From assembly GCA_951799405.1 (NCBI GenBank), contig OX637344.1, positions 16,864,001 to 16,928,000 on the forward strand: 64,000 nt of DNA, given 5' to 3'. Below the pieces are notes generated by a model. The model made no database searches and was not told the DNA's origin. It was given only the letters and a program-made list of their open reading frames with translations. The position numbers were made by a program, and so were the translations under genes. Origin of the DNA: Agapetus fuscipes (taxonomy: Eukaryota; Arthropoda; Insecta; Trichoptera; Glossosomatidae). This document shows, in pieces, positions 19,959 through 30,557 of this stretch. Each line of letters begins with the position of its first letter. Position 1 is the stretch's first letter.

Positions 19959-20124
19959 TTAATTAAATAAAAAACTGTTTCAATTCACTTTTATATTATT
20001 TTAATTTTGTCTAACGTTTTCGAATTTGAATTTGATTTGCCATTAGCCTGATGATGCCTTGTTAGGCGAAAACGTTAGACAAAATTAAAGGAATAAAAAA
20101 GTGAACAGTGTTTTATTTAATTAA
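19959..20124. mobile_element. 166-bp foldback element with hammerhead-like hairpin
   Basis: Arms of about 58-64 bp start TTAATTAAATAAAA on both strands and meet at CGTTTTCG / CGAAAACG. Beside the right arm is CTGATGA (20048-20054), a T, then GCCT-TGTT-AGGC and GAAA. Confidence 0.75.
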
Positions 20125-20134
20125 TAATCTCATT

Positions 20135-20340
20135 TAAGTTGCAAAGATATTTTAATTCATATTTAATGCGCGCACACAAACAGACGCGTGACAGTTTGCG
20201 CTTACAAATGCTGCATGTGTACTTACTAATTAAAATCCAAACCTCAAATGATAATAAGACTTAAAACTTGGGTAGCATTGGAAAAGTGAACATTTTTTTT
20301 ACAGTATGTGTGGTCAGCCTCACACTCTCCCATAAGTCAT
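20135..20340 (-). repeat. LINE-A 3' end fragment
   Basis: Minus strand from AACTTAAATGAGATT to GGTTGGTATGAGGC-like sequence. The hairpin block is deleted. Confidence 0.7.
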
Positions 20341-20394
20341 GTCCGATATAACCTGTGCACTTTCCTTATTATAATATAGTTGATTTTTCTTTTT

Positions 20395-20712
20395 ATAATA
20401 TAGCGCCTGTACAGGTACAATAGTGTGTATTGAACAATCCGGTATGATCCATGATGGTAGTAGTATGGTTCATGAACGACGGTCTAGTATGAGCGAAAGA
20501 TCTGGAATATGCAAGATTGGTCTCTTTTGTATCTATGTAATGGACTGCAATAGGGCATCAGTAGAGTGTCGATTAAAACATTGAACCGTGAAGTCGAAAG
20601 CCAGAGCTAAAAATCAATTGTTGTAATTTGTGAACCAAATTGTGGAAAATAAATTATGTTGAAATAAATAATTGCAGTTTATTTAAAAGAGAACCCACTT
20701 AATAACAATATT
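20395..20712 (+). mobile_element. Solo LTR, diverged
   Basis: Shares CATGATGGTAGTAGTATGGTTC, GGAATATGCAAGA, AAATTATGTTGAAATAAATAA and TTGCAGTTTATTTAAAAGAG with the LTRs at 14738 and 24068. No internal region accompanies it. Confidence 0.65.
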
Positions 20713-20714
20713 AA

Positions 20715-21006
20715 TATTAGGCTGATTTATTTGGTGAGCGCTGTTTTTGTGTGTATCACACCTCAAGAACCCTCTGCGAGCTTGGTCGTCGTGATAGAAA
20801 GCGCCAATTCTCAAGCAAGCCCCAGTTGTTGTAAGGTTGGATGGACCTTTCAGTGACCGGTCTTTGGTAAAGGTTTATGATTTTTTCAACCCAGCGAAGA
20901 ACGCATTTGGAAATATAAATGGTATATATTTGTGCTCCGCCGAGATCCGAATCCACAACCTTCCATTTACGAGTCCGAAGTGTTGCCACTGGACTACGGA
21001 CCGGTC
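20715..21006 (-). repeat. SINE-A, near full length, tail type 1
   Basis: Minus strand: CCGTAGTCCAGTGGCAACAC (A box), then a B-box region with GGATTCGGATC, body, and 3' tail CAAAAACAGCGCTCACCAAA then AT-rich units. Confidence 0.85.
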
Positions 21007-21785
21007 CAAGATAAATCATAATAATGCTCTAAAATATTTCACTCTTACGAAAAATCAATTCCTTTTTTATTCGTACAAATAAATTTATCGTGTTCTGCCG
21101 AAAAAATGGCGGTTCCATTGTGAATTTTTGCCTTAAATCCCACCACAAATAAAAGCATCCAACTCGGAAAGCTAAGCACCAAGTATATAACATTTAAACT
21201 CGACCATATCTAAAGTGCATGGCAGATAAAACGCCTACTAGAAACGCTGCTTCAGTTTCGGTGTATTTTTTGGTAAACGCAATGGATTTGAAAGGAAAAT
21301 TTCGTACTCGATGTACGAGTCTTCAATTTGCATTTGAAATGGCACGCCGACTTCCAGTTCTTACCATTTCTCTCTCGGCTTTAAAACTTGTACCTCGGTA
21401 AACGCTGAAAAAAAATTGTACTTACAGCGAGGCATTACTAGGATTAAGGCTCATTAGGATACTATTCTCCTATTAACAGAATGTGTCGTCTTTTAAATTC
21501 TTCCTCTCATCTAGATTTATGCGGCGTGAGCCAGTCTGAATTCCGTAGAGCTTTGTTTTGCTGAGGAAAGTATAGGTATTTATTTGACTGTGCTATTATG
21601 CAATATTAATCCTTGAATTATTTTGTTTTCTTTGTTATTTTTTGTAATTACCTTGTCATAAAATTATGTAATTGGACTATCATGCCCATCAATAAAATAA
21701 AAAATAAAAAAAATAAAAATTACGTAAGACGAAGCATTTTTCAGTTTATTATTTTTGTTGATTTATATCTGTAATTCTCAAAAGA
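21007..21785. other. No gene seen
   Basis: A-rich tail-like runs at 21690-21720 (AATAAAATAAAAAATAAAA) suggest a decayed retroelement end. The 60-codon frame at 21219 is unrecognised. Confidence 0.4.
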
Positions 21786-21789
21786 ATTT

Positions 21790-21955
21790 CATATCTTTAA
21801 TCTAAGTTGAAAAGAAATATCAACATTTAAAGCTCATATCAAATGCATGCCCACAAAAAGACACGTGTAGTTCTAATCTGTTCTTTCTAATCTAAGTTGC
21901 AAAGATATGTTGCATTAAAGATTCACATTATATGCATTGTACAATATGTTTTATA
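21790..21955 (-). repeat. Two LINE-A 3' end fragments
   Basis: Minus strand: 21790-21875 runs from the tail to the CACGTGT block, and 21880-21955 is a second terminus ending at the ATGCAT block. Confidence 0.7.
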
Positions 21956-22187
21956 GGTCAGTTCAGCTTTTGTGTAAAAAAAAATTACACATTAAGACCT
22001 ATTTCTGAAATAAAATCTTCGTACGAAACAATACCGTACGTTTGTGATCCGAAAATATACGAACTGTAAAGCATTCAATCTCCGAGTTATCCGAATATGA
22101 AGGTTTCACTTTGTGTGAACTGCAGCCACTCTGACAGAAAGCGTGGCAAGTTTTTTAATTGCATAAGCCGGCTAACTCCATTCTGTT

Positions 22188-22238
22188 CCACTCCACTCCT
22201 CTCCACTCTACTCCTCTCCACTCTACTCCACTCCCTTT
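22188..22238. repeat. CCACTCCTCT microsatellite
   Basis: Five-base CTCCA/CTACT/CTCCT units in tandem. Confidence 0.9.
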
Positions 22239-22369
22239 AGGAACAAAATTACTCATTCTGCTTGCATGGCTTGTCTACCAGATGCCGCCGACTCCTAATC
22301 CTCAGAAAGATCTGGAATAAGGAGTGTTTACTTAATGAAAACAAGATAATTCCTATTTATGTATTCCTA

Positions 22370-22757
22370 TTTGTTTCAGGGAAGGTCGGCAAAAGTTGTG
22401 GGGCTTATGTTCATTTGAAGTTTGAATTTTATTTGTAAGTACACAATCAGCATTTGTAAGCGCGAACTACACGTGTTTGTTTGTGGGCATACATCTGAGA
22501 GCTTTGAATGAATATAATATCCTTGCAACTTAGATTATAGATTATAGTGTCTCTTTGACGAATATTGTGAGCATTTCCTTGACTTATAGGTTGGTATGAG
22601 GCTGACCACCTATACTGTCAAAAAGGTTCACTTTACTTTTAGATTTTTTGAGTACCTAAGTACGCATTCAGCATGTGTAAGCGCAAAATAACACGTAGCT
22701 TCTTCTAAGTGAGAATTTCATATGAATCTAAAATAATTCTACTTGGATTCTAGATTG
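22370..22757 (+). repeat. Two LINE-A 3' end fragments in tandem
   Basis: 22370-22556 ends TTAGATTATAGATTATAG (7-bp tail class). 22570-22757 restarts at TTGACTTATAGGTTGG and lacks the central hairpins. Confidence 0.8.
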
Positions 22758-23399
22758 TTTTTTTTAAGGCAGCATTCACCTTCTAAATAATATTATTGTG
22801 AGAAAGCTTTCCATTAAATTTCACAGATGGCAGTGTCTTTGATCAATACTTTGTTTTTGTAATTAGAGGGTATACACATATGGCAGTATATAGGTATCAA
22901 TAAAACACAGCAGGCCTTTAGGAAGGACATTAATCTTACGAGTGTTGCCAGATGCTAGTGGCAACGCACAATATTTAACACCCAAGGCGATAAAGTAACA
23001 AAAAGTGTATGAAAAGTAAATCACTCTCTAGGAGTGCCGTCGTATATTCTATACAATTTCGATTTTTGTTATCGATTTGAATTATATACAACATTTAGTA
23101 TACTCGACGTACAGTGCCTACGGTATAAAATATTGCTTAAACTCACCCTCGAAAACGTAAATAAAATTTAAAAAATGTTAGAAAATTAAATAACTCTCTA
23201 GGAGTGCCGTCGTAAATTACATACATTTTTTTATTTTAGGTGGGATATACGCATTTTTTTATACTCGAGGTAATGAGGACAAATAGTTCTTGATTACGGA
23301 ACTTGAATGATAGGAAGAGGGACGATAAATAAGAGTATGAAGGTCGTTTGCTACTAGACTCTCATACAATATGTAACTAATTTAATAAGACAATAATAA
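22758..23399. other. No gene; internal ~170-bp duplication
   Basis: The segment AAATCACTCTCTAGGAGTGC followed by CGTCGTA occurs near 23018 and, diverged, near 23188, in similar AT-rich context. It forms the hairpins listed next. Confidence 0.5.
23022..23036. repeat. CACTC/GAGTG hairpin
   Basis: 5-bp stem with loop TCTAG. A second copy at 23192-23206 has lost the outer pair. Compare AACGCTC/GAGCGTT at 7483-7501. Confidence 0.55.
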
Positions 23400-23475
23400 T
23401 CCATAATCTAAGTTGCAAAGATATATTATTAACATGTAAAATTAATTTTAAATGCACGCCTACAAACAGACACTC
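23400..23475 (-). repeat. LINE-A 3' end fragment
   Basis: Minus-strand terminus with ATAATCTAAGTTGCAAAGATA on plus, to the AGACAC block. Confidence 0.7.
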
Positions 23476-23640
23476 TCCGACCACCTCCCACCCAGTTCAT
23501 ACAACTCATGCGGAGTTGCTTCACTCGGTAAACAACATTAAAATATTTTTTCAAGTGGCTGAAGGCCTTCCCGATGAAGTTAATCAGCTAGTGTAACTCT
23601 ATTCGTGTCAAAGAAAAGAAAGTCCTCCAGATCAGAGGCT
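23476..23640. repeat. Dispersed repeat with an empty hAT target site
   Basis: CCACCTCCCACCCAGTTCAT...GTTGCTTCACTCGG...AAGTCCTCCAGATCAG also occurs at 54150-54190 plus 55782-55911. Here CATACAAC (23498-23505) is present once; in the other copy it is duplicated around a hAT element. Confidence 0.8.
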
Positions 23641-23738
23641 ACTGCGTGACATGTAAGTTTCCGCTTTTCCAACTAAAACGAAGCGTCAGAAATGAATGCA
23701 AGAATAAATACTGTAACTGTTACTCTATCGCCATTTTG

Positions 23739-24062
23739 CTAAGGGTGTCCAGAGCCTCTGCAGAGCTGCCTCCATTTCTTCCTGTCCTTACATACCTCTT
23801 TCAATTCATTCATATCCATCACCTTTTTCATGCATTTTCTTCTTTTACGCTCGCTTTGTATATCCATGCATACTTTTTTTGGTCGTCCCTTACCTCTTTT
23901 TCCTTTCACACTACTTCTGTATATGTACTTTGTCAGTCTATCATCATTCATTCTTTCCACATGCCCAAACCATCTCATCACATGTATGATATGTATGAAA
24001 ATATTTCTGAAAAGGCTCTGGCCAACCTTAGCAGAATAGTGGCACCGTAACAGACCCAGCAA
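23739..24062 (-). pseudogene. LINE-E reverse transcriptase C-terminal remnant
   Basis: The minus strand encodes MRWFGHVERMNDDRL, GKRGKGRPKKVCMD and MNELKEVCKDRKKWRQLC. These are the post-RT signatures also seen in LINE-A, with a different end (RGSGHP before the stop). A shorter match lies at 31715-31790. The RT core is absent, so this is a 3'-end remnant of a related RTE-like LINE. Its upstream edge abuts the solo LTR's left flank. Confidence 0.7.
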
Positions 24063-24067
24063 GATAT

Positions 24068-24404
24068 TGTTACGAACTAATAAATCAAAGTACCTACGCG
24101 CATCTATACATATACGATAGTGTGGTTAGAACCATCTGGGAGTAGTGCATAGAACGGCGGTATTCTGGTGTGAGCGAGAAATCGAAAAATGTTCTGGAAT
24201 ATGCGAGAAAGATCTCTTTTGTTCCTATATATAGGGGTTGCAATGGTGCCGGGGGCGATTAGTTGCTCGAAGCATTTTGCCGTGAAGACCAATAAGCAGA
24301 GATTATTAATTGTTGTAAATTGTGAACCAAACCGTGTATAATCAATTCTGTTAAAATAAATAATTGCAGTTTAATTAAAAAGGAACCCAATTTAAATAAA
24401 AACA
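24068..24404 (+). mobile_element. Solo LTR with 4-bp TSD
   Basis: 337 bp, beginning TGTTACGAAC and ending AAAAACA (TG...CA ends), flanked by ATAT at 24064-24067 and 24405-24408. It has a TATA-like CCTATATATAGGGG near 24223 and an AATAAA-type signal near 24355. A 4-bp TSD fits a Ty3/Gypsy-type element. No gag-pol sequence is attached, consistent with LTR-LTR recombination. Confidence 0.8.
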
Positions 24405-24408
24405 ATAT

Positions 24409-25069
24409 GCATTAAAGATTGTTAGTTATGAACGTATCTAAACAAATCTCAATTTTTTTTCAGAGTATTTCTTATTGGCTCAAAAAACATAGTAATTTAT
24501 TCGGTTCACAATTTATTTTACATAACACTTCGAAGGTTCACTTTCGCTGACTTGGCCTGTAAAGGCTACGAGCACTTTGAGACTGTCCCATTTGCAGGCG
24601 ATTCACGCCTTTTATAGCTATAACAATCAAACATTCTACGCATAAATTCGTCTGGAAACGTCTATGATATTTCGAAGCTTCCAATACAATTATTACTTAT
24701 ATAATATTTCCTTACTCTAGGTAATTAATAATAATTCATCCTACAGCTAGGGTCTATATACACCTACCCTATTTATTTTGTTTATAGCTAAGTACTATTT
24801 ACATAACATTACCTTCAAATAATTTTCAAAAATATTTCTTAATAATTTGATAGCTAACTGGGGAAGAGCGACAGAGCATTAAATGTGACTACATACATAT
24901 TTTTATGATCAACGCTTGAGCTTATAAAACATCTTAAATCATAGGCAATGACGTCACGGATCTCGAGATATTTTCACAGATTAAAAATATACCTTAGCGA
25001 CTTGGAGTTTTATTTTCGTTTGACAAACTTAATTTTAACATTTCGCATATCAAACGATATACTTTCACT
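24409..25069. other. No gene seen
   Basis: TCGGTTCACAATTTATTTTACATAAC (24482) resembles an LTR-type block in reverse. Otherwise AT-rich and unassigned. Confidence 0.4.
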
Positions 25070-25190
25070 TAATTTTAATACTCATTTTCATACTGAAGAT
25101 GCCTCATTATGCAAAAATGCTCAAGCACAAAAAATAAATAAATAAGTGAATTAAAACTGTCTTTTACCCATTTGAATTTTTAAATAAGTT
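25070..25190 (+). repeat. Half of a foldback element with hammerhead-like motif
   Basis: CTGAAGA (25093-25099), then T, a decayed GC...GC hairpin, then AAATAAATAAGTGAATTAAAAC as in the arms at 9282 and 12224. Confidence 0.6.
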
Positions 25191-25261
25191 ATACTTTAAC
25201 CTTTAAAAATTATTTTCCGAGTATTCTCGATCCAAAGACTTCCTACTTCCTCTTGCTCACA

Positions 25262-25530
25262 ATCTAATCTAATCTTATCTAATCTAAGTTGCAAAGATAT
25301 GTTACGTTAGAGATACATTACATGCATTCTCACAACCAGACATGTACAAGTTCACGCTTGCACATGCCTCATGCGGACCTACAACATAAAAACCAAATCT
25401 CAAATGGACATACACCCTGCAACTCTTGCCGTCCATCCCTGAAACAGGGGTGACATTGGCAAGGTGAACCATTTGTACAGCATGGGTGGTCAGCCGCATA
25501 CTAACCTATAAATCAAGGAACATACACGAC
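25262..25530 (-). repeat. LINE-A 3' end, 5-bp tail class
   Basis: Plus strand starts AATCTAATCTAATCTTATC (TTAGA units in reverse). It has CCCTG-TTT-CAGGG intact and ends at the CCTTGATTTATAGG block. Confidence 0.9.
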
Positions 25531-25584
25531 AAATTACATTTTTTTTTAAATCAATAAACAATCATTTTCCAGTTTTCATAAAAG

Positions 25585-26160
25585 GCTGACGAAGAAAGGG
25601 TATGCTGCAAGAATAGATGGGTGTCGTGGTGGAGGAAGACCGAGAAAGGTATGGATGGATCAAATTAATGAAATTGTGAATGAATGGGATATCCAGAGTC
25701 ATAATAAAAGGAGAGCTTCTATGAAAAAGGTTGTAACTCTAGATGAAATGAAAGAAGTATGTAAGGACAGGAAAAAGTGGCGGCTAATCTGCAATGTTGA
25801 TTTGTAATGTTGGCTTATTCATTTATGTTACATTTTTTGGATATGGAAGTATTGACTTTTTTTGTATAGATTTCTTTTAAAGGTTTTGTTGTTTTTATAA
25901 ACTTAAATGTTAGTTATTATTTGTATTCCTTGACTTATGGGTTGGTATGAGGCTGACCACCCATACTGTAAGAAATGGTTCACTTTGCCAATGTCACCCC
26001 TGTGTCAGGAAAGGTCGGCAAAAGTTGTAGGGTCTATGTTTATTTGAGGTTTGGATTTTATTTGTATGATAACATTCAGCATTTGTAAGCGCAAACTACA
26101 CATGTTTATTTGTGAGCATGCATTTGATATTAGCTTTAAATCGACTGCTCCAAGATAGAA
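25585..26160 (+). mobile_element. LINE-A, strongly 5'-truncated
   Basis: Opens inside the RT C-terminus (LTKKGYAARIDG, GGGRPRKVWMD, MKEVCKDRKKWRLICN, stop near 25805), then carries the 3' UTR to about 26150. Confidence 0.85.
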
Positions 26161-26425
26161 GGAAGTAACTCCGAAATTGAGGTTTTTGGCTTATTTCCAT
26201 TTCTGAAGGTAACAAATCATTATCTTCATTCCAAGATGACAGCCGTGTCTCTATCTCTTTTAAATTCGTTAATAAATTAATGTAATAGCTTAGGCATTGT
26301 TCTCCACAGAATAAATAACATTCAATTGGCTTTCCTGCAATACTATATTTTTTGACTTAGTGCTGTCTTCCTTGGAGCAGTCAAAATGTTAAAATATATT
26401 TTCAACTTATATTATAGATTATAGA

Positions 26426-26522
26426 TAAAACACATTGGTCCAGTACACATACAAACATTGCTCATGTGAAATTACCTCTGATTGGTATAAGACAAACAAG
26501 CACACTAAGGGGACGATATGTC
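26426..26522. repeat. MITE-E fragment
   Basis: ACACATTGGTCCAGTACACAT...CATTGCTCATGTG...ACAAACAAGC matches the 13.8-14.1 kb copies. Confidence 0.6.
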
Positions 26523-26869
26523 ATGTTTGGTTGGTTGAAATTTAGTTGTAAACTTATTAATTAAGAGCTTTATTTATCTTTAGACAAAATGGCTTTCGTG
26601 TACGCAGGCACGTCTTTCACAATTTTCAAAAGTAAAATATTTTCTTAAAATACAGATCACATTGACCTTGCGGTATTTTTTCTTCATCTCGTGTACACGT
26701 GCTTTAGAAAATCCCAATTTTTTCACATTTTCTAGGCGATAAAATGAAATGTGGGAATTTTCTCGTATCCACTCTTCACCCACTCGGCGCGTGAAGGAGT
26801 CACGGCATGTGAAAACCACTGGTTCGAATCCGCGGTAGGAAAAGCGACGTCGATACTCCAAAGAACTAC

Positions 26870-27051
26870 ATATCTAAATCTAAGCTGCAAAGATATTATA
26901 TCATTTAAGATTCATACCTATTAAACGCATTCCCACAAGCAGACACGTATAAGTTCACGCTAACACTTGCCGCATGTGGACCTACAATATAAAAACCCAA
27001 TCTCAAATGAACATAAGCCCTGCAACTCTTGCCGACCTTCCCTGAAATAAG
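26870..27051 (-). repeat. LINE-A 3' end, truncated at a foldback element
   Basis: Minus strand from the tail (ATCTAAGCTGCAAAG on plus) to CTTCCCTGAAATAAGG, where it meets 27052. Confidence 0.85.
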
Positions 27052-27175
27052 GGATCCGTATATTAATCGGAGGTTCCAGTGGCAGAACATTATGTGTGGA
27101 GCTATTCACACTTGTCGGAAACCGATTTTGTCCGAAATGTTCTGCAACTGGAACCTCCGATGAATATACGGATCC
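27052..27175. mobile_element. 124-bp palindromic foldback element
   Basis: Ends read GGATCCGTATATTAATCGG and GGATCCGTATATTCATCGG on opposite strands. Arms of about 40 bp reach CAGAACATT. No clear TSD. Confidence 0.75.
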
Positions 27176-27809
27176 GACACCCAACAAGTGGGAACGGGCT
27201 CTTAGGAATTTGTACATATATAGATTAAAATAAAAATTTCTTTGTTTGAATTCACATGAGTTTTATTTTGAACTTTCCAAAACCGCTATACCTTCTCATT
27301 GTAGGTACTTTAGCTGTTCAAAACATTCATATTGCTAAAATTTATATGCGATAGATGCCTATTATTGGAGCATAGGAGATACTTATCTATTTGTATTATG
27401 TGTTTTGTGTATGTGCAACTCTTTTGTTCTGTTGGCGTCTTTATATAAAATAAATAAATAAACTTTCACAAAATGACTGCTAAAAAATCTAGATAATTGC
27501 ACATATTATATTCCTAACGACGCAAAATCATTGTGATCTTATGGAATAGAGAGGGATATACCAAAAGTATATGACACGGAGTATATAATATACATATTAT
27601 GGTAATTTTATATATCAGTCAGAATACAAAGCAGACGAGAAAACATGCGAGGGAGAATTCCTGCCAAGAGTATTCTGCTGAATGAAGAATGAATCATTGA
27701 CTTAATGGATTATTATGTTTGTTTGTTATGATGTGAAACTAAACAAACAAAATATGTACAAAGAATATGAAAAAAATACATGTATTTACATGCATTATTT
27801 GACCACTAG
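27176..27809. other. No gene seen
   Basis: AT-rich, with AAATAAATAAATAAAC near 27450 possibly the tail of an old retroelement. Confidence 0.4.
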
Positions 27810-27979
27810 GGGTGGAAGTCTCATCACCACGGTAAGTCTTACCTACCGAATATCGGTAATATTTGGATGAAGACTATAATCAGCTGTTCACTTGCGGCCA
27901 TCTTGGATTGACAGGTCTTCATACAAATATTACCGATATTCGGTGGGTAAGAATTACCGTGGTGATGAGACTTCCAACC
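27810..27979. mobile_element. 170-bp foldback MITE
   Basis: Near-perfect inverted repeats starting TGGAAGTCTCATCACCACGG on both strands, extending through CCGAATATCGGTAATATTTG. No coding capacity. Confidence 0.85.
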
Positions 27980-28155
27980 CAGGTTAAATACTTTCCAAAG
28001 AAAAGAAAATTCAGTTGTTGATTTAAAAAGCTAAGTACCGTTGTTAATTGATAAAAAGAGGAAAACGTAGTACGAAAATCAATTGATTTACTTTTTCATG
28101 AAGTTAGGGCCCTACCTCACCGGGATGCCATGGCGACGTCGCCGGCTACGTAGCC

Positions 28156-28401
28156 ATGGCTACCTCTGGCTACCTACGGTCGCCAAATGGAGTAGCCAGT
28201 GGCGACCATCTGTCAGTTCAGTTCTCCCTCGTATCGAGAATGGACGCTTCGTGCATAGAAGAAATCGCACTTATTTATTATGTGCGTCGCAAAAAGTTTA
28301 AAAAGAAGAAACCTAAGAAGTTATGGGTCCATCCTTTTTTATCAGATCGAAGTCGAAGTGGTGTTTTTTCAAAACCACCGTCATCTCGTCCTTTTCTTTG
28401 A
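28156..28401 (+). pseudogene. Harbinger transposase N-terminal fragment
   Basis: 82 codons contain MDASCIEEIALIYYVRRKKF, KKKKPKKLWVHPFLSDRSRS and GVF. The basic run followed by WVHPxLxxRxxxGxF is the usual start of PIF/Harbinger transposases. Everything after it, including the DDE core, is missing. The frame ends in a stop just before the LINE-D insertion, so this is a remnant inside a non-autonomous element. Confidence 0.7.
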
Positions 28402-28477
28402 ATAAATTAACTATTTCGTTCCAACGTTTTATTTTTAAATTACGATCGGAAATTTTTTTTATGGCGGAATCCCATAA

Positions 28478-30557
28478 ACATGGTCGATTTTGAATTTCTA
28501 CAATGAATCAGATCCAAATTTCACTTACGGGGAAATAGAACCCGATTCTCTCATCGATCCAGGGTTCAACATATTTCAGCCAATAAATTCCGAGACGGTA
28601 TTAAATATTATAAAGGATATGAAAGGAGGATCCTCTCCTGGCTATGATAGAATATCTGTGGATATTTTGAAGCAGAATTCAACATCTCTGTCGGGGCCCA
28701 TCACGCACATAGTAAATGTCAGCCTGAATAATGGTGTATTTCCTGAGGTGTACAAAGTTGGTGTGGTGACACCAATTTTCAAGTCGGGGGATGCATGTAA
28801 TATATCGAATTATAGACCTATAACTCTCACGTCCAATATCTCGAAAATCTTCGAAAAAATAGTGAAAAAACAGCTCATAGATTTTATTAATAGAGAGGGT
28901 TTACTTAATAAAAATCAGTTCGGTTTTAGAACGGGTGTTGGCACGGACGACGCCATATCAAGGTTGACTTCCATAGTGTACGGGGCACTAGATGCCGGAG
29001 AGAAATGTCTGGGTGTATTTATCGACCTAAGGAAGGCATTTGATAGCGTTAGCCATACTGGCCTATTGAACAAATTAAACAGGATTGGAATATGTGGCAG
29101 TGTGAGGAAATGGATTTGCAGTTTCATGCAGTATAGAACTCAGCAGGTACGCATTAATAAGATAGTAAGCTCTAGAAAAATAACGCGATTCGGAATTCCG
29201 CAAGGCACCGTCCTTGGACCAATATTGTTCATTATTTATGTCAATGAGATATTCTCTCTGCCGATCACATCCTCAATCCTGTCCTTTGCTGATGATACGG
29301 CTATGATTGTGAGGGGAGGGTCATGGGTAGAGGTGGTTCGCAGAACGAACGTGGAATTAACCATACTTAAAAATTGGTTCGACAAAAATTTCCTGTCTCT
29401 GAATACCGAAAAAACAAATTTTATTCCATTCTCTCTCTACAATAGGGGTCTTCCTTTTTCACTTAGTATAGCAATACATAGCTGTACTAACTTCTTGGTC
29501 AGTGGAACTGCGTGCTCCTGCTCATGCCCCCTAATTTCTCAAGCGGAAAGTGTTAAATATCTAGGTATTAAAATAGATTCCAGAATTAGATGGAAGGAGC
29601 ATGTAGAAACAACTATTGAAAGACTAAGGAAAATTTACTATGTATTCCGCAAAATTAGAGATATTCTAGAGGTAAAAACTTTGAAGTCTACCTATTTTGC
29701 GCTTGGACAGTCATTGATGCAGTATGGAATGGTCGGATGGGGCGGCACATTTAAAACAACACTCGAGCCTCTTAGGGTGGTGCAGAGAATGGTTATCAAA
29801 ATAATGTTAAAGAAGCCTTTCGACTATTCCACATTGCAATTATATCATGACTTTCCGGTGCTAACAATTGACCAATTGTATAAGAGAGCGGCTCTCTACC
29901 AAGTTCATAAGGATTACTTTATCCACGGATATAATCCGGGGGATATTGTAATCCCGAGTGGTAGATCGCGTAGAGAGTCGCTTCTAATCAAAGTTCCTAG
30001 AAAGAATACAGCAACCGGCCAACATCACTACGATTATTTGGGTGTAAGGTGGTACAATGCACTTTTTTCCAGGTATAAGCATGATAAGCACGCAGATCCT
30101 AGGGCCATTAAGTACATGATCAGCAAATATTTGAAGGAGGTGTAAATAGTTGAGTGTTTATATTTGATTGGTTTTTTGTATATTATTCTTATCATTATTA
30201 TTTTTGTTATTTTTTTCATATATCTACATGTGTGTATATATGTATAATTCCTATTTCTGTATTTTCTATTTAAACATGTTACCTCTTTATGTTATTTTAC
30301 TTTATTTTTTGTCTTTCTGTTTTTGCTGAGTAAATGACTAAATGGTGTATATATTATTTTTGTTTTTTATGATTTTTATCTATTAAGTGATTAATTTTAA
30401 GTTAAGATAAGTTGGAATCCTCCCCAAAACACAAGCTATGCTTACTTTGGGGAGTATTTATTGTAATTAGATTTTTAAAATTTATTTTTATTGTAATACT
30501 TTGTACATATTGATAAAAAACAATAAAGACCTTATGATTATGATTATGATTATGAAT
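28478..30557 (+). mobile_element. LINE-D copy 2, longest here
   Basis: RT reading frame, 3' UTR with polyadenylation-like AATAAAGACC, and TTATGA tandem tail ending near 30557. The left edge lies within about 28435-28478. No TSD could be fixed. The 3' 1.48 kb is almost identical to 15077-16557. Confidence 0.85.
28490..30145 (+). CDS. LINE-D reverse transcriptase, 5'-partial
   Basis: 551 codons without interruption. No ATG fits: the listed first codon is TTG and the frame is open from 28478, so the natural start is lost. Domain order: MKGGSSPGYDRISVDILK (fingers), NYRPITLTSNISKIFEK, NQFGFRTGVGTDDA, FIDLRKAFDSVSH (first catalytic Asp, near residue 180), GIPQGTVLGPILF, FADD (near residue 265), then LNTEKTNFI and a C-terminal region ending ISKYLKEV. 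There is no endonuclease and no RNase H in this part. The protein would copy element RNA at a nicked target site. Style and tandem tail place it near L2/CR1/Daphne. An intact frame and 99%-like similarity to the other copy point to recent activity of the family. Confidence 0.85.
   Translation: MNFYNESDPNFTYGEIEPDSLIDPGFNIFQPINSETVLNIIKDMKGGSSPGYDRISVDILKQNSTSLSGPITHIVNVSLNNGVFPEVYKVGVVTPIFKSGDACNISNYRPITLTSNISKIFEKIVKKQLIDFINREGLLNKNQFGFRTGVGTDDAISRLTSIVYGALDAGEKCLGVFIDLRKAFDSVSHTGLLNKLNRIGICGSVRKWICSFMQYRTQQVRINKIVSSRKITRFGIPQGTVLGPILFIIYVNEIFSLPITSSILSFADDTAMIVRGGSWVEVVRRTNVELTILKNWFDKNFLSLNTEKTNFIPFSLYNRGLPFSLSIAIHSCTNFLVSGTACSCSCPLISQAESVKYLGIKIDSRIRWKEHVETTIERLRKIYYVFRKIRDILEVKTLKSTYFALGQSLMQYGMVGWGGTFKTTLEPLRVVQRMVIKIMLKKPFDYSTLQLYHDFPVLTIDQLYKRAALYQVHKDYFIHGYNPGDIVIPSGRSRRESLLIKVPRKNTATGQHHYDYLGVRWYNALFSRYKHDKHADPRAIKYMISKYLKEV

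Noticed and set aside
24068..24404. A complete LTR retrotransposon or endogenous virus
   Set aside because: Only solo LTRs are present; no gag, pol or env sequence was found anywhere in the window.
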